Notes: generated from the sequence alone by a model not told the origin. 64,000 nt of DNA from CAWBUW01 sp963792075 (GCA_963792075.1 CAWBUW010000012.1:1860001-1924000), one strand, 5' to 3'. Positions 17,143 through 25,992 are shown, counted from the stretch's first letter. Made by a program: numbers and translations.

Positions 17143-18156
17143 TTACAAACGCAGCTCAGTGTGGTCCCCGGCGTTAACGATGCGGGGACGGTCTTGTATG
17201 ATCGCCTTGCGGCCAATCAAAGAATTTTCCAGGTTCATGCCGTTCAGTTGGGCACCATCTTCCAGGATCGAGTTGCGTACAATGCAGCCTTCGACAACAC
17301 AATTGGCGCCAATGGATGTATCCGGGCCAATCACCGAGTGGGTTACCTGGGCGGTGGGATGGATGAACACCGGCGGCACAATAACGATACCTGGGCGCTC
17401 GGCCGGATCACAACAGTTCTGCTGTCCATGTCCAAGCAGGTAGGTGTTGGTCTCGAGAAGAGCCTCGGGCGTGCCCATATCGAGCCAGATATCCACCCTT
17501 TGGGTGCGCATGTGGGCGCCACGTTCGAGCATGATATTGATCGCATCTGCCAGGTAATATTCGCCCTTGAGCTGAATGTCGCGCTCTATCTGTTCTTCGA
17601 TGGCTGAGATCAGGGCAGCCGAGTTGCGGAAATAATAGAAGCCAACCAAAGCCAGGTTATTATTTAGATCCTGTGGCTTTTCGATCAACCGGAAGATGCG
17701 GCCATCTGGGGCGGCTTCGGCTACGCCAAAGCGGCGCGGATCGGGTACAGCCTTGACCCAGGCTACGGCATCGACGGTCTCGGTGTCCAGGAAGGAAAGA
17801 TCCGTTTCGATGAGCGTATCGGCGAAGATCATCAACATGGGGCCGGAGAGATGCTCGCGCGCCAGGTAAATCGCATGCGATTGGCCGCGCGGATCATCCT
17901 GCACGACGAAGTGGGACTTGATCTGGGGGTAATTTTCCCGGATATAGGCCTCGATTTGGTCTCCCAGGTATCCGACAATATTGACCAGTTCGATATTGTC
18001 CCGATTGGGCAGGGTAGCGAGCGTGTCCAGGACATGGTCCAGCGCGGTCTTGCCAGCCAAAGCGATAAGCTGCTTCGGCTTGCTCCAGGTTTGGGGGCGC
18101 AAGCGCGTTCCCAGTCCGGCCATGGGGATAACAATCTTCAAGGTCTCTTGGGTCAT
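17143..18156 (-). CDS. sugar-1-phosphate nucleotidyltransferase with left-handed beta-helix tail
   Basis: 337 residues. The NTP-transferase signature GLGTRLRPQTWSKPKQL follows the start, and a metal-binding FADTLIE lies near residue 110. A C-terminal hexapeptide-repeat part (for example VTHSVIGPDTSIGANCVVEGC) forms a beta-helix. Such enzymes make NDP-glucose or NDP-mannose for cell-surface glycans. The start MTQETLK at 18156 is chosen because GGAGAG stands 8 bases before it, shortening the longest frame by 9 residues. No glycan cluster surrounds it here. Confidence 0.9.
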   Translation of the reverse strand: MTQETLKIVIPMAGLGTRLRPQTWSKPKQLIALAGKTALDHVLDTLATLPNRDNIELVNIVGYLGDQIEAYIRENYPQIKSHFVVQDDPRGQSHAIYLAREHLSGPMLMIFADTLIETDLSFLDTETVDAVAWVKAVPDPRRFGVAEAAPDGRIFRLIEKPQDLNNNLALVGFYYFRNSAALISAIEEQIERDIQLKGEYYLADAINIMLERGAHMRTQRVDIWLDMGTPEALLETNTYLLGHGQQNCCDPAERPGIVIVPPVFIHPTAQVTHSVIGPDTSIGANCVVEGCIVRNSILEDGAQLNGMNLENSLIGRKAIIQDRPRIVNAGDHTELRL

Positions 18157-18223
18157 TTTCTCTCCAGGTAATAGGCTGTTCAACTCTGTACTCCCCCTAT
18201 TATACTACGCTCAAAATCCCTAT

Positions 18224-18267
18224 AAAAAACGCGAGCGTTCGGGTGAGGGGGGCACCCGAATGCTCGC
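18224..18267 (-). terminator. intrinsic terminator of the GTPase-like gene
   Basis: GCGAGC-rich 15-base arms with one mismatch (18231-18245 and 18253-18267) surround a short loop, followed on the minus strand by GTTTTTT. It stands about 120 bases past the stop of the leftward GTPase-like gene. Confidence 0.8.
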
Positions 18268-18388
18268 AACCAAATAATAACATAAATTTTTATAGAATGC
18301 AAGGATCTTTTTCGGGAATTTGATAGGTTTGTTCCTAAAGCAGAGGCAGACTGAAAGGCAACCGTGGGGACGAACCCCACAATTATGT

Positions 18389-19498
18389 TTACAGGTTCTG
18401 CCCACAGTACTGGCAAAAATTGGCATCCGCGGCGTTGGATTTGCCGCAGTGGGGGCAGGCCGTGATTTGAACCGCAGGCGGCAGGGCTTTCTGTTTGGGC
18501 CTGCCAAGTTTCGGGCGTGGGATGCGGCTCATCAAACGGGCGGCAACTTCTCGTCCGCTGCTAAAGGCCTTGCGGTACAGAGCGTTGATTTGATCGGGCC
18601 CAATATGCCGGCCGGTCAGGTACCACTGGAGCACGGTATGGCCAACAACATATGTGCCTGAGTACGACACAGCCACCTTCGGCGCAATGCCCCATACGGG
18701 AATAAGCCCAACCAACTGGCGGGCAATCTGGCGCCAGAGGAAACCTGTACCAATCACGCCGCCGAATTCGGTTACATAATCTTGCCAGCGAGTGGTGAAG
18801 CCGAGCAGTAGTCCGAGGCGGTAGACCAGGAAGGCCTGGGCCTTGGTAAGCACGAAGACGTCGGCGATGTTCAGGGGGATATCGAGCACGGGCACGGTCT
18901 CGGCCAGGCCGGTGCTGAGGGCATAGGCAGCGTTCGATAGGCTGGTGTCGCTGATCAGGGCGCGGGCAATCGTCAGGCGGAAGAGAGGGAAACGGCGGCC
19001 CAGGGCAAGGTGCAAATCGGGAAGCAGGCGCAACACCAATGGGACGAACTCGTGCTGCAGGAAGCGGGAATTGATGGCAGAGCCGTGGAATACAGGCAGC
19101 CCAGTCCATGGACTGCTTTGGCCTGGCAAGGGGCGGTTCCCCAACTGGTCCAACTTGTTGAAAAAGATGATGATTTTCTTACCCGCATCGACCCAGCGGC
19201 GGGCAAGGGCTAACTCTACCTGGACATCTGCCTGTTCGATATCTAACAATAGGATAATCAGGTGGGCCTGGCTGGCAGGGGCGGTGTTTTCCAGGTCTGC
19301 AATAAGCAGCGGTGACTGCACCACGATGTTGGGACGCTGTGGGTCGGTGCGCATCTGCCCGGCCAGGGTGTGCCGCCCGCTGCCCTCTCGGCCAATAATG
19401 GCAATGCGTACTTCTTGCAGCGCTTCCGCTGCAATCGGGCGCAGTTCAATTTCCTTGACATTCCCCCAAATGCTGGTGAGCCGGCCAAAGGTGGACAT
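18389..19498 (-). CDS. GTPase-like protein with DUF697-type membrane part and zinc ribbon
   Basis: 369 residues. The N-terminal third looks like a small GTPase: IIGREGSGRHT (P-loop with unusual spacing), DLENT at the switch II position and NKLD as G4. The middle contains glycine-rich hydrophobic stretches typical of DUF697-like proteins (IGTGFLWRQIARQLVGLIPVW cannot be a single canonical helix). The C-terminus is a double CxxC zinc ribbon (CPHCGKSNAADANFCQYCG). TATAAT ends 6 bases before the chosen ATG, so it may be leaderless. An upstream TTG with AAGGGG before it is the alternative start, adding 6 residues. Confidence 0.75.
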   Translation of the reverse strand: MSTFGRLTSIWGNVKEIELRPIAAEALQEVRIAIIGREGSGRHTLAGQMRTDPQRPNIVVQSPLLIADLENTAPASQAHLIILLLDIEQADVQVELALARRWVDAGKKIIIFFNKLDQLGNRPLPGQSSPWTGLPVFHGSAINSRFLQHEFVPLVLRLLPDLHLALGRRFPLFRLTIARALISDTSLSNAAYALSTGLAETVPVLDIPLNIADVFVLTKAQAFLVYRLGLLLGFTTRWQDYVTEFGGVIGTGFLWRQIARQLVGLIPVWGIAPKVAVSYSGTYVVGHTVLQWYLTGRHIGPDQINALYRKAFSSGREVAARLMSRIPRPKLGRPKQKALPPAVQITACPHCGKSNAADANFCQYCGQNL

Positions 19499-19504
19499 AC
19501 GGCT

Positions 19505-19510
19505 ATTATA
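19505..19510 (-). promoter_or_regulatory. -10 box directly before the GTPase-like gene
   Basis: TATAAT on the minus strand, 6 bases from ATG 19498. This is the distance expected if transcription starts at or next to the ATG. I see no good -35 box at 16-18 bases. Confidence 0.45.
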
Positions 19511-19544
19511 ACGCAATCAACCCCTTTTTTCTTTTGGTTCATTA

Positions 19545-19631
19545 GGAATCGCCGTGGTAGGGCAGATGTGGGGGTGTTTTGCGGGCTTTGCCCGCAAAAC
19601 ACCCCCACATCTGCCCTACCACGGCGATTCC
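19545..19631. repeat. 87-bp near-palindrome, 42-bp perfect arms, TTT loop (dispersed element copy 1)
   Basis: Arms 19545-19586 and 19590-19631 match at all 42 positions around TTT. It sits between two divergent genes, so it cannot be a normal terminator for either. The sequence, including part of the flanks (TTCATT before, CCAGAGAGCC after), recurs near 21.96-22.06 kb, and the left part near 58.04-58.12 kb. Confidence 0.95.
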
Positions 19632-19702
19632 CAGAGAGCCTTTCTTTTACCAGTTAGCTGTGTGTTACAATTGGCAAATATTTGAAATTGTGGAGGTTCG
19701 AA

Positions 19703-20203
19703 ATGGAAGACAAATTACAGCGCATGATCGTGGCTGATAATCTGGTGGTAACGATGGAATATACTTTAACAGTAGAAGGCGAAGTGGTGGATTCATCCGA
19801 AGACAGCGAGCCGATCCAGTTCATCCAGGGGGCAGGGCACATCTTGCCCGCACTGGAAGACGAGCTGTATGGAATGGCAGTGGGGGACGAGAAGGAAATC
19901 GCACTCTTGGCGGAAGATGGTTATGGAGAGGTTGACGAGGAAGCTTTTGCAGATATCCCGCGCTCAGAATTTCCGGCCCAAATCCCGCTAAAGCCAGGGA
20001 TTGAGCTGCAGTTGAAGGATCAAGATGGTGAAACCCATTATGCCCGGATCGAGTCGGCTGACGGCGAGAACGTGCGACTGAATATGAACCACCCGCTGGC
20101 GGGCAAGGAATTGAACTTCTCGGTCCAGATTTCTGCACTGCGCACGGCCACGGCAGAGGAACTCGAACATGGTCATGTGCACGGGGAACACGAGCACGAA
20201 TAG
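19703..20203 (+). CDS. FKBP-type peptidyl-prolyl isomerase, SlyD-like
   Basis: A 166-residue prolyl isomerase and chaperone. GGAGG seven bases upstream fixes the ATG at 19703. The FKBP part starts with NLVVTMEYTL and continues with FIQGAGHILPALEDELYGM, then an insert-in-flap domain (EDGYGEVDEEAF, ARIES) and a second FKBP strand set (NHPLAGKELNFSV). The C-terminus is histidine-rich (HGHVHGEHEHE), as in metal-binding SlyD proteins that deliver nickel. No nickel enzyme is seen nearby. Confidence 0.93.
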   Translation: MEDKLQRMIVADNLVVTMEYTLTVEGEVVDSSEDSEPIQFIQGAGHILPALEDELYGMAVGDEKEIALLAEDGYGEVDEEAFADIPRSEFPAQIPLKPGIELQLKDQDGETHYARIESADGENVRLNMNHPLAGKELNFSVQISALRTATAEELEHGHVHGEHEHE

Positions 20204-20214
20204 ATAATACGAGT

Positions 20215-20253
20215 GGGGTGTTTTGGACGGGCAAAGCCTATCCAAAACACCCC
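20215..20253. repeat. 19-bp-arm palindrome with two mismatches, AAA loop
   Basis: GGGGTGTTTTGGA arms close on GGC-AAA-GCC, with a 2-base mismatch between. Placed between the convergent FKBP and ppk2 genes, it can act as a two-way terminator. Its GGGGTGTTTTG edge links it to the three-copy element. Confidence 0.75.
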
Positions 20254-20262
20254 CACAACTTG

Positions 20263-21177
20263 TTAAAAGACGTCTGGCACGAAAGTCTGGTCGGTCATCG
20301 GCGGACGGACGTAGCCCTGATCGGGCTGGCGCGGGGGGAGCAGGATAGGCTCTGGAGTCAGGTCCTCGTAAGGGACCTGTGATAGCAGGTGCGCGATGCA
20401 GTTCAGGCGGGCGCGCTTCTTGTCATCCGATTGTACCACCCACCAGGGGGCCTGTTTGATGTCGGTATACTTGAACATCTCGTCTTTGGCGCGGGAGTAT
20501 TCGACCCAGCGTGTGCGAGACTGCAAGTCCATCGGGCTCAGTTTCCAACGCCGGGTAGGGTCTTCGATGCGCTGCTGGAAACGGCGTTCCTGTTCCTGGT
20601 CGCTGACGGAGAACCAATACTTAACGAGGATAACTCCGGAGCGGACCAACATACGCTCAAACTCTGGGCAGGAGCGTAGGAATTCGCCGTATTCATCGTC
20701 TGTGCAGAAACCCATCACCCGCTCGACGCCGGCCCGGTTGTACCAGGAGCGGTCCATGAGCACGATCTCTCCCGCGGCGGGTAAGTAGGCGACATAGCGC
20801 TGGAAATACCATTGGGTCTTTTCCCGTTCGGTTGGGGCGGGCAAAGCCACCACACGTGCAAAGCGGGGGTTGAGACACTCTGTGATGCGCTTGATCACCC
20901 CCCCTTTGCCGGCGGCATCACGGCCTTCAAAAATGACGACCACTTTGAGTTTTTTGAACTTGATCCATTCTTGCAGCTTGACCAGCTCGACCTGAAGTTT
21001 GCCTAACTCTGCTTCATAGAACTTCGTGGTCAGGCGAGGTTTTTTACCGTTGAGGCAGACAGGCGCTGGCTCTAATTCTGGCGCTGGTGCCGAGGAAGGC
21101 GCTGGAGGCAGCGTCACGGGGACGGGTGCCTTCACTTCGGGTTCGTTCTTCTCTTTGCGGTTTTTCTTTTTGGCCAT
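20263..21177 (-). CDS. ppk2: polyphosphate kinase 2 family protein
   Basis: 304 residues, transferring phosphate between polyphosphate and nucleoside phosphates. GGAGGG six bases upstream sets ATG 21177. The N-terminal 45 residues are basic then Pro/Ala-rich. The kinase core has Walker A EGRDAAGKGG near residue 86, Walker B DRSWYNRAGVERVMGF near residue 145 and the lid RRWKLSPMDL near residue 212. This arrangement matches single-domain PPK2 class I enzymes. Whether it favours ADP or GDP cannot be read here. Confidence 0.94.
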   Translation of the reverse strand: MAKKKNRKEKNEPEVKAPVPVTLPPAPSSAPAPELEPAPVCLNGKKPRLTTKFYEAELGKLQVELVKLQEWIKFKKLKVVVIFEGRDAAGKGGVIKRITECLNPRFARVVALPAPTEREKTQWYFQRYVAYLPAAGEIVLMDRSWYNRAGVERVMGFCTDDEYGEFLRSCPEFERMLVRSGVILVKYWFSVSDQEQERRFQQRIEDPTRRWKLSPMDLQSRTRWVEYSRAKDEMFKYTDIKQAPWWVVQSDDKKRARLNCIAHLLSQVPYEDLTPEPILLPPRQPDQGYVRPPMTDQTFVPDVF

Positions 21178-21246
21178 ATTGCCCTCCAAAAGTGTTACGG
21201 GTGAATCCTAGAGGAAAATTGGGGGAGTGTCCCCCAACCCGGATGT

Positions 21247-21921
21247 TTATGGATAGGTATAGTAAGTCCTGGTTTTGCCTAACACACGTCCGAGCAGTAA
21301 GCCGAAGGCGAAGCCGCCAATATGTGCCCAGAAGGCGATGCCTCCCATGCCGGGAGTACCCCCCAGGGCAAGCAGTCCCTCGAAGAGCTGTAAAATACCC
21401 CATAAGCCCAGGACGATTACCGCAGGGATATACGTCAAGCGGACAAAGAAGCCAAAGATGATCAGGGTGAGCACACGGTTGTGAGGATAAAGAATCATGT
21501 ATGCGCCCAGCACGGCGGCAATGGCGCCGCTGGCGCCCACGGTGGGCACGGTCGATGTCGGGTTGGTGAGGATGTGCGTCACAGCCGCAGATATGCCGCC
21601 GGCCAGGTAAAAGGCCAGGTAGGGCACATGCCCCATGGCGTATTCTACGTTATCTCCAAAAATCCATAAGTAGAGCATATTGCCCAGGATATGAGCAACG
21701 CCAGCGTGCATGAACATGCTGGCCAGAATGTGCAGGAGATCCGCTGCCTGGATGCCGCCGTGGGTGACATCCGCCGGGATGAGCGCCAAAGCAAAGACCT
21801 GGTTGGAGTTTTGACCCGACTGCAGCATCTGCCACAGGAAGACGAGGACGTTCAGGCCGATCAACGTGTAATTGATATAGGGAACATGGCCGCTCGGGTT
21901 CTGGTCTCGCAGTGGGATCAT
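21247..21921 (-). CDS. rhomboid family intramembrane serine protease
   Basis: 224 residues with six membrane helices. Start ATG 21921 is supported by GGAGGTG. A longer frame to 22119 runs into the palindromic element and is not coding. Family motifs: HILASMFMHAGVAHILGNMLYLWIFGDNVE (helix 2 region, with the His and Asn residues of the oxyanion site), catalytic serine in GASGAIAAVLG, and catalytic histidine in HIGGFAFGLLLG. Substrates are unknown. Confidence 0.92.
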   Translation of the reverse strand: MIPLRDQNPSGHVPYINYTLIGLNVLVFLWQMLQSGQNSNQVFALALIPADVTHGGIQAADLLHILASMFMHAGVAHILGNMLYLWIFGDNVEYAMGHVPYLAFYLAGGISAAVTHILTNPTSTVPTVGASGAIAAVLGAYMILYPHNRVLTLIIFGFFVRLTYIPAVIVLGLWGILQLFEGLLALGGTPGMGGIAFWAHIGGFAFGLLLGRVLGKTRTYYTYP

Positions 21922-21956
21922 AAACACCTCCAGTGTTAATTGTAGCATATTCGATA

Positions 21957-22062
21957 GGTTCATTGGGAGTTGCCGTGACAAAGGGCAGATGTGGGGGTGT
22001 TTTGCGGGCAAAGCCCGCAAAACACCCCCACATAACCGCCCTACCACGGCGATTCCCAGAGA
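21957..22062. repeat. dispersed palindromic element copy 2
   Basis: The central 45 bases (21989-22033) form perfect 21-base arms around AAA. They are identical in sequence to the centre of copy 1 except that the loop is inverted (AAA for TTT). The outer parts (TTCATTGGGAGTTGCCGTG on the left, CTACCACGGCGATTCCCAG on the right) also match the copy 1 and copy 3 flanks but no longer pair fully, as expected of a decayed copy. Confidence 0.9.
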
Positions 22063-22136
22063 GCCGAAAATGGGCGCGTGCCCAGGGTGATTGCATCTGC
22101 CCCTTTTGGGCAGGCGCAATCCCTAAAAACCGGGGT

Positions 22137-22179
22137 TTGGGGGCATTGGGTGGGGCTTTACCCCACCCAATGCCCCCAA
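22137..22179. repeat. 19-bp-arm perfect palindrome, 5-base loop
   Basis: Arms of 19 bases with outer TTGGGGGCATTGGG surround CTTTA. Its arms resemble those of the palindrome at 49406-49448. Confidence 0.85.
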
Positions 22180-22196
22180 TTTCTTCTCAAAATGAT

Positions 22197-22225
22197 TTGA
22201 CACACTTCGAAAAAGTCGGTACACT
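22197..22225 (+). promoter_or_regulatory. promoter of the FHA protein gene
   Basis: TTGACA (22197-22202), 17-base spacer, TACACT (22220-22225). The predicted leader of about 85 bases ends at AGGAGG before ATG 22319. Confidence 0.75.
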
Positions 22226-22318
22226 TATTCTATTAGCATGATCCGAATATGACACGGTTTTCCTCTCTCTGATTTCGGATTAGTTCGCAGACAATGGTTC
22301 AATCTTAGGAGGCCTTCA

Positions 22319-22909
22319 ATGTCTTTTCAACTCGTTATGAAATCCGCCCCGTACCCAGAAAAGGAATTTCCGTTGGTGAAAGATGAAATGATTGTCGGTC
22401 GGGATACCACCAGCGATATTGTGATCAGCGATGCTGAAATTTCACGCCGCCACGCTCGCTTATACAAGCTGGGTGAAGCCTATATGATCGAGGACCTGGG
22501 CTCGACCAATGGCTCCTTCGTCAATGGACAGCGTCTGACTGGCCCGCATGCACTGCAGCCAGGTGAGACCGTGCGTTTTGGCGAGAATATCATGCTGGTC
22601 TTTGAGGCCCCGATGGCAGCGTACGATCCGAATGCGACCATGGTGTCCGGCGGAAGCGCTTTCCCGATGCCCGGAGAGCCAGTAGCCCCGGCAATCCCGC
22701 CTATGAGCGTTCCGGCAGCCCCAGATACGGCTGGCAAAGTGGGCAGCCCTGGCGAACCAGCGATGGGACCCGTGACGACGCAGAAAAAGAGCAACCGCAA
22801 CATGATTATCGCCGGGGTCGGCTGCCTGGTATTGCTCTGCTGCGCTTGCTTGATTGCCGTCGCCTATTATGCAGATTCAATGCATTACTGGGGCCTGTTA
22901 GGTGGATAA
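22319..22909 (+). CDS. FHA-domain protein with C-terminal membrane anchor
   Basis: 196 residues. The FHA fold, which binds phosphothreonine, occupies residues 5-95, with VGRDTTSDIVISDAEISRRHARL and GSTNGSFVNGQRL as core motifs. A Pro/Ala-rich linker follows, then a membrane helix near residues 162-184 that contains a Cys-rich CLVLLCCACL. AGGAGG precedes the ATG. No Ser/Thr kinase gene is in the window, so the partner is elsewhere. Confidence 0.9.
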   Translation: MSFQLVMKSAPYPEKEFPLVKDEMIVGRDTTSDIVISDAEISRRHARLYKLGEAYMIEDLGSTNGSFVNGQRLTGPHALQPGETVRFGENIMLVFEAPMAAYDPNATMVSGGSAFPMPGEPVAPAIPPMSVPAAPDTAGKVGSPGEPAMGPVTTQKKSNRNMIIAGVGCLVLLCCACLIAVAYYADSMHYWGLLGG

Positions 22910-22962
22910 TTCCGCATTCCACTGGCGGGGAAGCCGCCATCAGAATGTGATCTCCACACCAC

Positions 22963-24753
22963 TCAAGGCACCCCGGTTAATATAGGCGTCTGAAGCTGCC
23001 AGCCAGCTTCGATTTTAACGATTAATACTTCGAACAGCTCGGCTGTGGGACCGCTGACCCACGCCCGGGCTGTTTCGTCTTTAATGCCAAGAAGCTCTAA
23101 GCGCTGCGGCTCATAATCCGGGGTGAGGCTAGGGTCACGTAGCAGTGCCTGGATCACTGCCAGGTATTCAGCCGCGAGTGGATCGACCGAGAACGGGTCT
23201 GTGGTGCCCTGTTCAACAGCTTGCAGCACGTGGTTGATGGCTTCCAGGTCTTGTTCCGCCTGGATATATTGCCCGGCCTCCAGGTTGCTGCTGGCGGTGA
23301 TGAAGAGCGTCTCCAGAGCCAGGTTAGAGGCGTCTCTGGGATGGCGGAAGTAATCCGCCACGATGCCGCGCTGGCGCATGGCCGGAGTGTCGAGCAGCCA
23401 GGCGGTCAGGAAATAAGCAGATGGATCCAACAGGCGCTGGTAGAGGCGCAGAGTATCATAATAGGAAAGGGTGAGCTCCACATCCTGGCGCAGTGCATCG
23501 GAAGCGGGCTGGTTCCGCAGCGCTGCCAGGAATGCTTGCTCGAGCTGCTCCAGGCTGAGGTCAAAGTGCGCTTGCAGCGCGACGTCTATAGCCTGCGCCT
23601 GGGAGCCGCTGGCATCAGGATGGATATCACGATAAAAAGCTGTGAAGGCCGGCCAACCCCAGATCTGCACCATGTAGTCGATCAATGCACCCGCCTCCAT
23701 ATATCCGATTTCATGCTGCGCGGCATAAAAATCATCTGCAAGCGAAGCCAGAGGTACGTAGCGGTCCAGGCCAGGTTGGGGAGGGTCGCCCCAGGCAGCC
23801 AGCAGGGTGGCCGCGCGCGGCAGCAGCGGTCCAGGCCGGTAGTGCCCACCGGTGAGGTATACGGCCAATCCTTCCACAAGCATGCTGGGACGCAGATCAC
23901 CACCCAGCCGGCTGTCCAGAATGTGCACCATCTCGTGGTGGATGATCATATCCACCTGCTCGCTGGCGTAATTGCGATCCAGATAAGAGATTTGAATTTC
24001 ACTGCTGGCAAAGCCACCATGCCCCAACAGGCGAGGCAAGAGCGTGATGGTGATTGGCTGGCTGAATTCGATGTCCATGCTCTGGCTGGCAGACTGGGCC
24101 TGGGCATCGAAAATGGAAAGCAATTGAGGCAGGTCTCGTTCGGCCGCGGTATGGGTGATGTAATGCACCACGCAGCAGTCTGTGGTCGTGCTGGCCCAGG
24201 TGGCTTGCTGCTCAGCCAGGGGCAAATCTTCACGCGGCAGCAGGGTGACTGGCTCGCTCCAGCTCAGGTTGAGGGGTAAAACTGTATAACGAAGAGAATA
24301 ATCGCCAGGTGGCAACCTCTGTGTATCCCAGGCCCAGATCAACGTGGCCTGCAGGCGGCGGCCAATCCCAAAGAGTTGGAAATCGCCCTGGGCGATTACT
24401 TCCGGGGCAGAGCCTTCTAATTCGACGCGTACACTGCCCTGGTCCATCTGCGCGCCGGGCGGGGCAACAACTTCAAAGCTGACCTGGTCGCCAGCGTACA
24501 GGCCGCCATCCGGATGGTAGTGCACGCTGAAGCCCGCGGAGCCTGACGGCGGCTGTGGGGATTGCACCGGCAGCGCAGTGCTGGTGGCTGGCTGCGTGGG
24601 GGGCGGAATCATCTGAGTGGGCGGTGGAGTCAGAGAGGATGGAATGGATGGCGCAGGTGTGAGCGTAGGCGGTGTAAAGGGGAACTGGACAGCCTGGCAA
24701 GCCAGCCCGACCAGGCAAAAGAGGATAAAAAGCATACCCAAAACGCGACGCAT
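22963..24753 (-). CDS. lipoprotein metallopeptidase (peptidase MA-like)
   Basis: 596 residues. The start is set at MRRVLGML, giving a lipoprotein signal ending LVGLAC. A Pro/Thr linker and a beta-rich domain follow. The peptidase part has HHEMVH (HExxH) near residue 278 and the downstream glutamate in SMLVEGLAVYLTGG, the gluzincin arrangement of the peptidase MA family. The C-terminal 200 residues are helical. No Shine-Dalgarno is seen. TATAAT ends 6 bases before the ATG. Substrate unknown; it should be on the outer face of the membrane. Confidence 0.8.
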   Translation of the reverse strand: MRRVLGMLFILFCLVGLACQAVQFPFTPPTLTPAPSIPSSLTPPPTQMIPPPTQPATSTALPVQSPQPPSGSAGFSVHYHPDGGLYAGDQVSFEVVAPPGAQMDQGSVRVELEGSAPEVIAQGDFQLFGIGRRLQATLIWAWDTQRLPPGDYSLRYTVLPLNLSWSEPVTLLPREDLPLAEQQATWASTTTDCCVVHYITHTAAERDLPQLLSIFDAQAQSASQSMDIEFSQPITITLLPRLLGHGGFASSEIQISYLDRNYASEQVDMIIHHEMVHILDSRLGGDLRPSMLVEGLAVYLTGGHYRPGPLLPRAATLLAAWGDPPQPGLDRYVPLASLADDFYAAQHEIGYMEAGALIDYMVQIWGWPAFTAFYRDIHPDASGSQAQAIDVALQAHFDLSLEQLEQAFLAALRNQPASDALRQDVELTLSYYDTLRLYQRLLDPSAYFLTAWLLDTPAMRQRGIVADYFRHPRDASNLALETLFITASSNLEAGQYIQAEQDLEAINHVLQAVEQGTTDPFSVDPLAAEYLAVIQALLRDPSLTPDYEPQRLELLGIKDETARAWVSGPTAELFEVLIVKIEAGWQLQTPILTGVP

Positions 24754-24759
24754 GACGGT

Positions 24760-24765
24760 ATTATA
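24760..24765 (-). promoter_or_regulatory. -10 box directly before the lipoprotein peptidase gene
   Basis: TATAAT on the minus strand with exactly 6 bases to ATG 24753, the same spacing as at the GTPase-like gene and radA. The -35 element is weak. Confidence 0.45.
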
Positions 24766-24840
24766 AAGCACGACCCGGTGGTAAAATCCATTTTTACGGA
24801 TTTGGACCGCGCTTGGCCCGAATCCGAACCAACCCAAAAA

Positions 24841-24887
24841 GGTACCGGCTCAGTCGGGCGAGGAGCCCAATCGGTTGAGTAGTTACC
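24841..24887 (+). promoter_or_regulatory. nested stem-loop in the aminotransferase leader
   Basis: Short complementary blocks are nested: GGTA/TACC, CTCA/TGAG and GGGC/GCCC, with a GAGGA apical loop. It ends about 29 bases before the ATG at 24916. It could be a regulatory RNA fold. I do not recognise a known family. Confidence 0.35.
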
Positions 24888-24915
24888 CCAAGAGATATTT
24901 CTGTGGAGGTTATTT

Positions 24916-25992
24916 ATGTCCCCAATGTTTGTCCCTGGTCCTGTGGATGTCGCCCCAGAAGTCTTGCAGCAGCAAACCAAACCCATGCTGCCGCACCGTA
25001 ACAAAGAATTCGAGGTGGTCTTCCAGCGATCTGCGGATAAAGCGCGCCAGATTTTCTTGACTGAAGCGCGCGTTTTCATTATGACGAACTCGGGCAGCGG
25101 TGCACAGGAAGCCGCAGTGCGCAATCTGACCAAAGAGCGTGTGCTCGCCTGTGTCAATGGTTCATTCTCCAAGCGCTGGTATGACGTAGCGGTGGCGAAC
25201 GGCAAGGCCGCGGATAAGATCGAAGTCCCGATGGGCCAGGCAATCCTGCCAGGGATGGTGGAAGAAGCGCTGCTGAAACAGAAATATGATTTGATCCTCG
25301 TCGTACATAACGAGACCTCAACCGGTGTGATGAACCCGGTCAAGGAGATCGCCGCAGTGGTGCATCGCCTCAGCCCAGATACTTTGATCGCGGTGGACGC
25401 GGTCTCCTCGCTGTCGGGTGCTAAGGTCGAGATGGACGCCTGGGGTCTGGATGTGGTCTTTACTTCCTCTCAGAAGGCGCTGGCGCTGCCGCCTGGGTTA
25501 GCGCTGTGCGCGGTCAATGACCGGGCGCTGGCGCGTGCCAAAGATGTACCGAACCGCGGTTGGTACTTCGACTACCTGCTGCTGGAGAAACACCGTATCA
25601 AGGACACAACACCGATGACGCCGGCGATGTCGTTGATCTTCGCGCTGGATTACCAGCTCGATCGTATCCTGGCCGAGGGCGTAGAAACCCGCTTCGCCCG
25701 CCATTCAAAGATGGCGAAGATGTCACAGGCATGGGCCAAGGCCAAAGGCTGGGAGCTGCTGGCTCCGGAGGGCTATCGCTCGCAGACGCTGACCGTAGTG
25801 TACAACCCGCCTGAGTTTGACTGCGCGGAGTTCAATAAGTTCGTTGCTGCGCGTAACATCCGCCTGGCGAACGGCTACGGCGATCTGAAGGGCAAAACTA
25901 TCCGCATCGCGCACATGGGCGAGATCCAGCCTGCAGATCTGACCGACCTGCTCAAGGCGATTGACGAATACATGCTGACCAAACAGTCTTGA
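24916..25992 (+). CDS. class V aminotransferase (alanine-glyoxylate / serine-pyruvate type)
   Basis: 358 residues. It opens with FVPGPVDVAPEVL, typical of this family. Motifs are TNSGSGAQEAAVRNL near residue 56, HNETSTGVMNP near residue 136, DAVSSLSG near residue 165 and the PLP-lysine segment TSSQKALALPPGLA near residue 188. Enzymes of this type work in glyoxylate, serine or photorespiration-like metabolism, and some act as phosphoserine aminotransferase. GGAGG precedes the ATG. A GC-rich terminator follows. Confidence 0.92.
   Translation: MSPMFVPGPVDVAPEVLQQQTKPMLPHRNKEFEVVFQRSADKARQIFLTEARVFIMTNSGSGAQEAAVRNLTKERVLACVNGSFSKRWYDVAVANGKAADKIEVPMGQAILPGMVEEALLKQKYDLILVVHNETSTGVMNPVKEIAAVVHRLSPDTLIAVDAVSSLSGAKVEMDAWGLDVVFTSSQKALALPPGLALCAVNDRALARAKDVPNRGWYFDYLLLEKHRIKDTTPMTPAMSLIFALDYQLDRILAEGVETRFARHSKMAKMSQAWAKAKGWELLAPEGYRSQTLTVVYNPPEFDCAEFNKFVAARNIRLANGYGDLKGKTIRIAHMGEIQPADLTDLLKAIDEYMLTKQS

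Larger units (their letters stand above)
21922..22318. other. intergenic region filled with palindromic elements and an FHA-gene promoter
   Basis: 397 bases between divergent genes. From left to right it holds dispersed element copy 2 (about 21957-22062), an imperfect inverted repeat (about 22088-22122, GATTGC...GCAATC), a 19-bp-arm palindrome (22137-22179) and a consensus promoter (22197-22225). No protein-coding frame is convincing. Confidence 0.75.
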
